A stretch of 64,000 nucleotides of DNA from Phytopythium helicoides (taxonomy: Eukaryota > Oomycota > Peronosporomycetes > Pythiales > Pythiaceae), in assembly GCA_024867545.1 (NCBI GenBank), contig JANFNE010000042.1, forward strand, positions 248,001-312,000. Direction: 5' to 3'. Each line of letters begins with the position of its first letter. The first letter of the stretch is position 1. Shown in pieces: positions 53,267 through 63,300 of the stretch. The position numbers and the translations under genes were made by a program. The notes beneath the pieces were generated by a model that did no database searches, was not told the DNA's origin, and was given only the letters and a program-made list of their open reading frames with translations.

Positions 53267-53843
53267 CGCGCGCCCGCCCGTATTTATTCCCGTGGGCGGC
53301 GTCCCGGACGCTGCGGACGCACGTCCGGCGCCCCAGATTTTTTCCTCTCATCATCACCTCCGACTTGTGTTTCGAGCCGCGCGACTCGACCGCCTCCCAA
53401 GCCCGTAGCGTCAGCACTTCTTCATCTTGGAGCCCACCACCACCACCACCCGCGCGGATCGGAACGGACCCGCCGAGCAGCAGGCGGAGCCCTCTCAATG
53501 CGTCAAAATATCAAGTAAGCAGCACCGTTGGCCCCCTTCCTCTCTCTCTCTCGCGTTCTGACCGCCTCCTGGCGCGTCTTCATTGCATGCGCGCTCCATG
53601 CCATGCGGGCCGCGTCCTCCTTGCATTTGCGGACGCGTCCACCCGCTTTTGGCACCGACGTGCGTCTACAGTAGCGATAGGCGGAACCTTGCATACAGAT
53701 ATCAAGTGATGTAGTAGACAGGGACCTCCAGTGCACCCTATTTTGGTTACTGCATAATTCTCCACCTAGTTTTAGTACGAGTAGAAATAGCCAGGGCTTC
53801 TCTACCAAAACCAACGTGGCCATCACTACCCAGCGCCGCGACG
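53267..53843. other. Intergenic region before the SNARE gene
   Basis: 3' region of copy A and upstream region of the SNARE gene. It contains a CT microsatellite near 53537-53552. No gene is recognised. Confidence 0.35.
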
Positions 53844-54472
53844 ATGGCGCGCGCGTTCCCGGCGGGGAAGCCGTCCGAGTACGCCAAGATCGGCAACGAC
53901 GTACGTGTGGGAGACCTTGGAGGCGATTTGGACCGCTGGTGGACGCTGACGGACGCCGGTGGACGCTTGCGGACGTGTGGACGCAGGACGAAGGTGGCGA
54001 GGATGACTTTGTGCGGCGGGAGCGGCAGCAGCAGCAGCTCGAGCGGCAGAAGCAGGATGAGAACCTGGACGAGCTGCACTCGGCCGTCAAGCGCCTGGGC
54101 GACATGAGCCTCTCCATCAGCACCGAGCTGGACTCGCAGAACGCGTAGGCGACTTTTTTTCTTCTTCTTCCTTTTAAGAGTGTGGACGCTGTGACTGACG
54201 TTGGCTTGGATCGCGCTAGGATGCTGGACGACCTGAACGCCGACACGGACAAGGCGTCCGAGACGCTGCAGGCCGTGACCAAGAAGACCAAGGAGCTCAT
54301 CGAGCAGTCGGGTGCGTGCTCTTTCTGCCTGCGGACCGCGCGTGGCCGCCGTGGTCTGACCGTGTTGTTGGTTGTGGACGGCGCGAACGCAGGCGGCATG
54401 AAGAATTTTGTCATCATCATCGTGCTCGTGCTCGTGCTGCTCGTGCTCACGTACTTGGTCATCATGACATGA
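53844..54472 (+). CDS. Small Qc-type SNARE (syntaxin 6/8-like)
   Basis: A tail-anchored membrane fusion protein. Exons 53844-53900, 53987-54144, 54220-54311 and 54393-54472 give only 128 residues. About 35 residues precede a single SNARE helix from D-E-N-L-D-E-L-H through T-E-L-D-S-Q-N-A-M-L-D-D-L to T-K-K-T-K-E-L. The Gln in D-S-Q-N-A aligns with the zero layer of Qc-SNAREs of the syntaxin 6 type. A C-terminal anchor of Ile, Val and Leu ends L-V-I-M-T. There is no N-terminal Habc domain, unusual for syntaxins and closer to Bet1- or SFT1-like architecture. The gene lies between the two convergent zinc-type paralogues. Confidence 0.85.
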
Positions 54473-54602
54473 GCGCGCGCAGGAGGTTTTCGACACGTAA
54501 TTAACACTCTGTTTTGCATGGATTCTCGTCGGACTTGTACGGCTCTACGGACGCTGCGGGGGCCTCCTCACTCTACATTATGGTACACTCGCGGCCCTCC
54601 AG

Positions 54603-55133
54603 TCACGCGGCGCACGCGCGGCCCAGCGCCTGCTGCGTCGGGTACTTGCGGTCGCAGGCCGCGCACAGGAACAGCGCGGCCGTCGGGTCCTCGCGCGGCC
54701 GGCCGCAGCACAGCGCGCACAGCTCGGCGCGCTCGGCCTTGCGGTCCGCAGCCGCGGACGCGTCCACAGCCGTCCGCCGCGTGGCCGCGCGCTTGGTCCT
54801 GGCAACCGGCCGGTCCGCCGCGCGCCGCAGCCGCCGCAGGCCCCGCGGCCGCGGACTCTCGGCGGCCCTGCGCTCGAAGACGCCGTGGAACTCCTCCTCG
54901 TCCGAGGAGCCGCCCGTGTCCGTGTCGCTCTCGCCGCTGGGCGATTCGTCCGCGCTCGAGGCCGACGACGCGTCCGCCGCCGTGGCGCGCAGCAGGAAGG
55001 CGAGCTGCTGCCGCTCCGTCATGAGCCGCGGGTCCACGTCCGCCAGCACGCCGTCGTCCGCCGCCTGCGGACTGCGGCCCGACCGCAGCCGCTTGCGCAG
55101 CCGCGTCTCCACTCCTGCGTCCGCGCGGCCCAT
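54603..55133 (-). CDS. Uncharacterised CxxC zinc-type protein, copy B
   Basis: An intronless 176-residue paralogue of the gene at 52610-53266, in opposite orientation. It shares D-P-R-L-M-T-E-R-Q-Q-L-A-F-L-L-R-A-T-A near residue 35, an acidic Ser/Asp/Glu-rich segment, basic Arg-rich sequence in the middle (P-R-P-R-G-L-R-R, AT-hook-like but without R-G-R-P), and a C-terminal C-A-L-C-C-G, 16 residues, then C-A-A-C-D-R-K-Y-P-T-Q-Q-A-L-G-R-A-C. The conserved ends and divergent middle suggest that the two end blocks are the functional parts. It lacks the intron of copy A, so one of the two may be a retro-derived or intron-loss copy. Confidence 0.7.
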   Translation of the reverse strand: MGRADAGVETRLRKRLRSGRSPQAADDGVLADVDPRLMTERQQLAFLLRATAADASSASSADESPSGESDTDTGGSSDEEEFHGVFERRAAESPRPRGLRRLRRAADRPVARTKRAATRRTAVDASAAADRKAERAELCALCCGRPREDPTAALFLCAACDRKYPTQQALGRACAA

Positions 55134-58100
55134 GGATGGACGCGCGCGTCCTGAAAACTACCGGCCGGCCGCAGCGGTCGAGCTCCGGGGCCGCTCCGGG
55201 TCCCCCTGCGGATTGCGCTGTGACGGCGTGCTGCGCGCATTTTCGCGTGGCCGCCGGCCGGTAGTTTACCGTCCGGTCCACACTTATTTTTGGACGCACT
55301 TCTGGCGCACCCCTGGGTTCTATACAAATGGCAAGTCAGACCCCGCGCCGTGGCCCGGCTTTACGATGTAAATTACATCTCAGGATCCAAGGTCCTGAAA
55401 CAAAAAAGCTCGAAATGGATCTTCGCCAGATCTTTTTTTCTTGCGGTGGGGTTGCCCGCGGGCCGCAGGCACTTGTATGCCAATGAGATATTGCTCTCGA
55501 TCCATGGACCGCGGGGAAAGTAGCAGAAGTGCATGGCAAGCACTCGTTGCGTTTCGTTTGGGTTTCCAAAGGATGAAGTGAAGAGTTCAGTTCAAATGAG
55601 CGAGGCCGTGTCTCTAGACCGACCCACTGCTCCTGCGACAACGACGTTATGCTGTCCGCACCGTGACAATCGCTGCTGGTTCCAAGTCAATATCACTAGT
55701 GAATGAAAAAGACATCGAGCGGCCTCGCTTTCTTGACGAAGACGGCCTGAGGGCTCGCTGCAAGGTCCATAGGGCTTCCAAACCCCCAGGTCATAAGACG
55801 CTGCGAGAACCAGGATCGAAGCAAAGCGATTTGAATCCGCGTAGGGATTGCCTCGGAACTAGCTAGCCAGTCCGATTTGCACTGCCATCTTGAAAACCCC
55901 GTGATTGCAGCTGCTGAAGTATGCAATGAGTCTGTCCGTTGCCAAACACAAGAACGATCAATCTTGCGTTTGGCAGATAGCAACACCGAAAGCGCTTGTA
56001 ATTTCAAGTCCTTGTCGATGTGCAAATCCAATGAATGAGAGCACTCCAGACTCCTTATGATAGGAGGTTGGCACTCACACAGGCTGAGCTCCATTACTCA
56101 CTCAACAACAACGTTTCCGATTCGCCTCCTTCCTAGGCCAACGCAGATATCTCTCTAAGTCACAACGAGCAAAGTGTCCTTACAGCACAGTTGCAAGATT
56201 TTGAGGGAAAATGATGAATGAATAGAAAGGCAAAAGGACGTTGACACTGATCAAGAGATGACGGCACAGACCTCCTAAAGCAAAGTAGTTTACGCCAACT
56301 ACTGCAGCATTCGAGTGAGAGCCCAACACGGTGCACGGTGGCAGCAGGATTGCTGTACTCCTGGGGAGCCGTGTCAGTCAATGGCGAACGCCAACCCAAC
56401 TCAGGCAGGCAGCTTAGCACTTGACGGGAGTGGTGGGGACCCGGAAGTTTCGAAGTGATTGCACAACTATTGCAGGATCGAAGGAGAAACGCTCGCTGAC
56501 TGCGCATGCATCCGTCGAGAGAATTCGCGCGCAGTATACAAATAATGCAAAGAGTGCGCGAGGTGTCGTCGCACATGAAAAGCACCAGGACAATGCGGAG
56601 AAAAAGCGCGCAGCATCGAGGGAAATACAAGAGCATGGAGCGCTCCGCTCCAATGCAGGACCGCCAGTCAAGACCAGTGCTGTGCGTTGTCGAAAAATCA
56701 GTGGTGGCTGAAATCCGGTTGACCTTTTTACTGAGTCGACCATCGGGTAGGTGGGTGGCACTGCTCTCGGAAGATTTGCTGATGACACCGGCGCGAGACT
56801 AAAGCCCATAAACACCGCGATTGGCGGGCTAGCTGCGAGCCACAATTGTCGACAGCTCACTTGACAAGACGATGACACGGGGCATATTTGATCACCTTGG
56901 TCCAGCATTGCTCTGTTACTCAGCAGACTTTACAGCATTCAAAGACTCTGTCGCTCGTTAGCAGGCCACAGGAACGATGGTATTTTTTTTTTTGGCTCTG
57001 GATCTAGCGTGATCATTTATTTCATCACAAGAAAACAGCCTCCATTCGTTTCTTCAATGTCCAATGATCGGAGGTGCAGGCTCGTGGCTTCTTCGGTCCG
57101 AGAATCAATTGGATCGCTCAGAAGGGTTGTGATCTGTTCAACTTTTTGAGTCGGGGTTTCTGGAAAGCAAAGATGTGGCGCACGAGTGTCGAGGATTTGA
57201 TGGAGACATCTCACATCTCGGTGACGTACTGAAAATCGATTAATGGACGCTGAGCTCACTATCTTGCATGAATTCCCAAGGGGAGATCGTATCTTGAGCA
57301 AAGATGCTATCTTTGCCAGTGTCGTGTGTAACCCACTGCACCTTTGCCTGGTGCGTCCTTGACCTGGCGTTTCGATTTGTTTGGGGTACATTGAGACACT
57401 TTGAACGAGGTTTGTGTCAAAAAGGCTCCATCAGGATTTATGGTGGAGTGAATTTGAGACTGCGCTTCGAGTAAGCACATGCTGGAGCCACAGTTCAACG
57501 AGTTGACAGTTTCGGTGGTAGGCGGCGAGCTGAATGATAGTCGCAGGGAGTACGAATTGCACCGACTAGGGAAAAGTAGCCCATTGTGAAAATGAGGACT
57601 CCACCAAGTGCGAGCTCATTTTGAATCCACCACGCACAAAATTGCTCGAGGACTCGTTTTCGTCATTGGAGCACATCGAGCACCACTGCAAGGGTAGCTT
57701 CATCAAGCAACCTGAAAAAAAAAGCAAACAAGCTGCAGGTGCTCCTGTGGCAGCTAGCAGCGGCAGCAATGAAGTCAATGGACTCGCAATGGGAGTAAAC
57801 ACTCGCAAAACAAACTTCAACTTCAACTTGTTGTGGTTAACCTTCTAGTGGTCGTGACCATCAAAAGCTGAGGAAATCGCTCGACTAAGGGCATGGGTGC
57901 GCGCTAGCAACTTCTTCTCGCAACAAACCTCCCAATTCAGGCAGCGCCAAAAAGGTGGTAGGTAAGGCATGCAGCCAGCCATCGAGGCAGGTAGGTACAT
58001 CCACGGATGGCTGCGCGGCGTCACGCGCACTGTGGGACACTCACGCAGCTGTGCGATCCAACTCATCCAGTTTTCCGCCGCATACATTTCCCAAGTCGAG

Positions 58101-58297
58101 ACATCCGCCGAAACCGCTCACCCCGGTTACGCGGCCAAGGGGTACTCTACGGTACCCGTGGGCTTCTCACGGCGTCGCGGGCCGGCCGCATTCCGAGTCC
58201 GCATCTGCGACCGCGGTGGCCGGCCTCAGCGCGTCCACATCCGCATCCGCGTCCGCGTCCGCAGCCCGTAAACTACCGGCCGCCGTCCGCGCCCCGC
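55134..58297. other. 3.2-kb region without a recognised gene
   Basis: Contains many short frames on both strands and no recognisable family. A T homopolymer lies at 56979-56991. The first 150 bp is GC-rich with GCCGGC-type sequence and is the likely upstream region of copy B; the last 100 bp (58200-58270) has repeated CGTCCGCA/CATCCGC units and is the likely leader of the next gene. The AT-richer middle may be old transposon debris. Confidence 0.35.
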
Positions 58298-59665
58298 ATG
58301 GTGCGGCTGGACGCCCCGGAGTGCTCGTCCGCGCGGCTGGCGCCGGCGCTGAGCGCCGAGTGCGCGCTGGCGCTCGCCGTGCTGTGGCGGCTGGTGCACC
58401 AGGTGCAGTGGCGCTCGCACCCTCGGCGCGTCTTCTTCCACCTGGTACGTCCACAACGGTCCACTATGGGGACGGTCCGCACGTCCGCACGTCCGCACTC
58501 ACGTCCACACGCCCGTCCGCAGGTGCTGCTGCTCGCCTGCGCGCTCCGAGGCTTCTCCTGGGCCGCGCTCTGCCGCTCCTCGCTGCTCTCGACGGCCCTC
58601 GCGCTGCTATGGGTCGCCAACGCGCTGCTGCTGCTCTGTGCGGCCGCCATCGTCTTCACGTGGGCTGCGGCCGTGGCGGCCGGCCGCGTCCCCACCGACC
58701 GCCTGGTCCGCTCCAAGCGCTGCTGGGCCCTGCACCCGCTCGTCCTGCTGCACGTCATCCACTTGGGCTTCTCCTTGGCCGCCGGCATCGACCTCTGGGT
58801 CTTCCAAGTGTCCTCGTCCCAGCAGCTCGAGAGCTATCTGTCCCCTCCAGCGCCGCTGCTGGTCATCTTCAGGGCGGTCAACGCTGCTACAGTGGCGGTG
58901 GACGGAGTTAGCGCGGCCAGAGTGGCCCTGCAACTCAGGTCCAGGCTGCTCTCTGCCGCCATGACCGACGACATGAAGCGCAAGTCCGTACTGCAGATGA
59001 CCCTGCTCATCGCCGTCATCTCGGCCGCACTTGCTCTGCAACTCGCGATGGACGTGGTTGTGCTTGCGGAAAAGGGGGACCTCGTCAAGGCCTTCGGACG
59101 CGACGTGGCCTTCTCGACCTACTGCCAGCTCGAGTACTTCGCTCCCGGGCTGCTGCTCAGCATTGCATTCCTCTACATCATGCGCCGCGTCGAGCAGAGA
59201 GATCCCGCCAGACTCGTCGTGCTGCCTGCGCGTTCGCTCGTCGAGTTCGTCGAGTGCTCGTCGCCCAACTGCGTCTGGTGCGCACACCACCGCCGATTCC
59301 ACGACAACCACAGGAACACAAACGGCCGCAAGTGGGACCTCTCGCTTTTTGCCGCCGCGCTATCGCTATCTCCACAGACCGTCGACTCGAGCGTTCACTC
59401 GGCCGCGCCGTCGTCCGCACACGCCAACCTTTCACTCGACTCGTGGCCGTCGTCGACAGAGTCAATAGGGCCTCTCCATGTGCATGGCGAACATCACCTC
59501 CGCGCCGTGGCACATCCTCCCCTCCAGCACTCGCATACCCAAGACGACAATCACTACCGAGCGTACCAGCCGGCACCGCCACAGCAGACGCAGCAGCAGG
59601 TACCAAGGCAACATGGTCGAGGTCGAGACCGGAATCCAGAGCGCATTTATACTCGGATACGGTGA
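58298..59665 (+). CDS. Seven-pass membrane protein, THH1/TOM1/TOM3-like (tentative)
   Basis: Exons 58298-58444 and 58523-59665 give 429 residues. Hydrophobic segments include V-L-L-L-A-C-A-L-R-G-F-S-W-A-A-L, A-L-L-W-V-A-N-A-L-L-L-L-C-A-A-A, L-H-P-L-V-L-L-H-V-I-H-L-G-F, L-L-V-I-F-R-A-V, L-L-I-A-V-I-S-A-A-L-A-L-Q and L-E-Y-F-A-P-G-L-L-L-S-I-A-F-L. Together with the N-terminal one, seven in all. The tail (about 120 residues) is cytosolic, with His, Gln and Ser-rich parts. Fold and the L-R-G motif recall the THH1/TOM1/TOM3 membrane family, but I am not certain; a GPCR-like receptor is the alternative. The 78-bp intron is a multiple of three and free of stops, so a retained form would add 26 residues. 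Confidence 0.65.
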   Translation: MVRLDAPECSSARLAPALSAECALALAVLWRLVHQVQWRSHPRRVFFHLVRPQRSTMGTVRTSARPHSRPHARPQVLLLACALRGFSWAALCRSSLLSTALALLWVANALLLLCAAAIVFTWAAAVAAGRVPTDRLVRSKRCWALHPLVLLHVIHLGFSLAAGIDLWVFQVSSSQQLESYLSPPAPLLVIFRAVNAATVAVDGVSAARVALQLRSRLLSAAMTDDMKRKSVLQMTLLIAVISAALALQLAMDVVVLAEKGDLVKAFGRDVAFSTYCQLEYFAPGLLLSIAFLYIMRRVEQRDPARLVVLPARSLVEFVECSSPNCVWCAHHRRFHDNHRNTNGRKWDLSLFAAALSLSPQTVDSSVHSAAPSSAHANLSLDSWPSSTESIGPLHVHGEHHLRAVAHPPLQHSHTQDDNHYRAYQPAPPQQTQQQVPRQHGRGRDRNPERIYTRIR

Positions 59666-60359
59666 CCAACCACAGCTTTGGAAGACTTTTCCATCATATT
59701 CATCTGACGTATGAGCAACATTTTCGCGTTGGCGTCGACGAGAAGGTGAAGTACATCATGAAACGCGCTCAAGGCGCTCGGATACAGTATTCAAGTTTCA
59801 GGCCCCACCCTTTGTGGCGGACCATTTTCGCTCTCAGCGCGACTTGAAGCGACACAGAAGTCGAGCAACCATGGTCAAAGATCATCTACTAAAATATTTC
59901 CGACAAGCTCGACGACACTAGCAAGCAGGATAGTCATGGACTCATCGCTCCCGTATCGACGCATAATTGTAAACAACTTCATAGGATATATCACTGCAGC
60001 AGCGAATCCTGATCCTGTGTCCATGTCCCCAGCTCCAATCGACCAAACTTCGTTCTACATTGCTCCATTTGCCTGCTTGATCCACCAATTTTCTATCATA
60101 AGCAATCAACTATTGCAGTCGTTTTGTTCTCAACCACATTGACATGTGTAAAGAGCACGGCGACGAGTTTCAGAAGCAGTGCTGATGGGCACTCTGTTGA
60201 AGGATTCTCACTCTCAAAGTCCATTTTGAATCTCCTATTGCCGTCGTTTCGTCTCTGACTGAATGAATGCCAGGAGGTGTGGACGGACGCGACCATTTGG
60301 AGGTTTGATCAAAACGAGCCCGCAGGAAAAGCGCTGCCTCCACAGCCTATCGTCAAACC
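59666..60359. other. Intergenic region upstream of CFAP44
   Basis: No gene recognised. A pyrimidine-rich CTCACTCTC...CCATTTTG stretch at about 60208-60230 resembles the oomycete initiator plus flanking promoter element, about 130 bp before the CFAP44 start. This is a motif-level guess. Confidence 0.3.
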
Positions 60360-63300
60360 ATGGATGCAGGCGATGATGAAGAAGTTGCAACCTCGCCACA
60401 AGAAACTCAAGAGCCCCAGGAAACTCTAGACTCCCCGCTCGAAGATGCTCTCACCGACACTGCTCTCGCAAACGAAGATGCCAGCGAGGGTGACGCAAGC
60501 ACGGAAACAGGAGTAGATAGTGAGGGTGCTGACCATGATGTTGATGCCAATTCCACACGCGCGCATTCTTCAACTGAACTAGCTTCAGTTGGATCTTACG
60601 ACGCAGCTTCACTTACGCGTCCTCTTGGAGACTGGGAGATCTCCCGTGACCACCTCGTATTCGTTGACATCGCAGGGTTTGACACGACCAAGCGTAATGT
60701 GCTGCATGTAATGGAGCCACCATGTCCTAGCGGTAAACATGGCGGTGTGCTGCTGACAGCCGTAGGCAATACGGTTCAGCTGCTCACTCTTTCACCCCTG
60801 AAAGTTGGCGCTTCGTCAGGCGAGGCCGAGAGTACACCAGCGATTCAATCACGCAAGTTTGTATTCGGCACTAGCGGAAGTGGTATTGGGAGTCTTGCGG
60901 TTCATCCGTCCAAAAACTTCTTTGCAGTTGGAGAGAAAGGAATCAAGCCTCGTATCATCATTTACAGTTACCCGCCACCAATCCGCGCGGTGCGAGTACT
61001 GAAGAACGGAACTGAGCGTGCATATACCAGTATTTGCTTTAGCGGCAAAGACGAGAGCGGTATTGGCGGGGATAAACTCGCGTCTGTAGGTGCAGCTCCA
61101 GACTTTCTGCTGACCGTATGGGACTGGAAACGAGAAGCCACAATCTTGCGCTGCAAAGCTTTTGGACAAGAGGTTTTTCGCGTTCAGTTCGCGCCTTCAG
61201 ACAGTGGGTTTCTCACGACCAGCGGCGTGGGCCATATCCGTATGTGGAAGATGGCGGCGACATTTACTGGTCTCAAGCTTCAGGGAGATATTGGCAAGTT
61301 TGGCAAGAGCGAACTCAGTGACATTGACGCCTTTTGTGTACTACCTGACAAAAAGGTACTTAGTGGAACTGAGCGTGGGGTACTCTTATTGTGGGAGGGA
61401 AATTTCATCAAGTGCGAGATCTTTACATCTCGGCGGCACATGCCGCACGCTGGTGCAATCCGAGTTGTGGATCTAGATGCAGATCGGAACCAGATCATCA
61501 CGGCTGGCGCGGATGGATTTGTTCGGTTTTGGAGTTTTGAAAGCATTGATGGCGCTGATATTCCACCAGATGACTCGGTTGCACTAATACCAATGAAGAG
61601 ACAGGTTCTTGTTAGCGCTCAAATGGATATTCGGGCCGTGGTTCCTCTTCGAGTTGGCGATGTGGATGGACCGCAGCAGTTCTTGATCCAAGACGCTGCA
61701 GGATCGATTCACCTCCTATCGCTTCTTGATGCAGAGAATCACACTGTGATTTCGGATTTTCTTGTCAACGACACGGGCAGAGCTACCGGCGTTGCGTGCT
61801 CACCGTATGAGCACTTAGCCGCCACATGCGGTGCGGATGGTAGTATTCGAGCATGGGACTACGTTACCCAGCGATGCCTCATGGCAGCTGCGCCTGCGGC
61901 GGTGGCAGAAGCATCTTCGTCGTCATCGACGAGAAGTATCACAGCAAGTATGGGCACACAGCTGACAGCTGCCACTGCTATCTCGTGGGTGCCCGATGCT
62001 GCTGCTTTGCTTCCACTAGCACAATCTGCAAGTGATCAGCAGACATCAGGCTCGCCTAGCCATAGTCGACAAGTTATAGTAGGCTACGACGATGGTCTTG
62101 TGCGAGTGTTTCTGGCGGATGTTGGTCGTCGGTCACTGATGCGCACAAACGTCTTCAAGCCACATAATGCACGCGTCACGTGTTTAAGCTTTTCAAACCC
62201 GTCCAAAGGCACCATTCAGCTGGTTACAGGCAGTGATGATGGCACACTTTTTTTCTTCCGGATCGATCCAAGCCAGCGCAGCTCCAAGTTTGCACGATAC
62301 CCGCCAGAGTACACCCCTCTTGGGTTCCAGAGAACCTCGGATCCAATCCGCACTATTAGTTGGCGTCCTGATAACGCCGCAGTCCTTGTAACGCTTGTGT
62401 CTGGACGTGTCTTCGAGTACTTTCTTCCTCCTGATGGAATCTCAGCAAATGGCATGGGGCAAAGTGACGAAGGCAACAATGATAGTGAGCGCGAGACGTT
62501 CGAGTTAGCATTAGAGTCCCGAGAGTGGGCGGCTCCGCTTGAGCGACGTCGATTCATGAGCTCTAAAGAGCTTGCGGATCTGAACGACGTGAACCCAATC
62601 GGCAACCCACTTATCGATGAGGCGATTAAAGGCGAGTTCAACGTCCAAGTACGAGCTAGCACATCTGGTGCTTGGTCTGCCATGTACTCGTCAACTTCTA
62701 CAGCGAACGATACAATCTGGCTTAGCTGCTCCATACCACCACCGTCTCTAGACATTCAGCAAGAGGACATTAAGGCTGGTGCACTTCTTGTCGTTCAATT
62801 CGGGAAGACAACTCCCGTACTTGAATGTGCAATTGGCGAATCACATCTCGCAGATGGCACGACAACTACAGCGACTGTCGGGGATACCCAAATCGTAACT
62901 CTTGCACGATCTAATTCGTCACGATTTCTGCTTTGTGGTCTTTCCAATGGCAAGTTTCAACTCCGCAGTGCCTTGCATCCGGTTGCCTACCTCACTGGTG
63001 AGTTCCACGACTTCATTCGGGATACAAACTCTTCTGGGAGTAAAGGTGCACCGACAATGCGCCTTGCACTCTCCTTTGATGATTCATTCGTGATAGCGGT
63101 TGGTGGAGATGGCAACCTTAGTGTGAGTAGACTGCACGCGGACAAGCTCACGGACTCAGCTAAGCGCCTCATTGATGTACACTCGAGCCTCAAAACGCAA
63201 GCAGCGATTGTAGCCGATCAAGCTCGGGATAAACAGACTGCCATAAACCAAAAGGCTCTTGCGGATGCACAGCGAGCTGAAGCGGAAGGTGATTCGTCAG

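Noticed and set aside
56414..56908. 164-codon minus-strand frame in the 3.2-kb gap
   Set aside because: No motif, signal or splice context supports it, and an opposing plus-strand frame of similar quality overlaps it.
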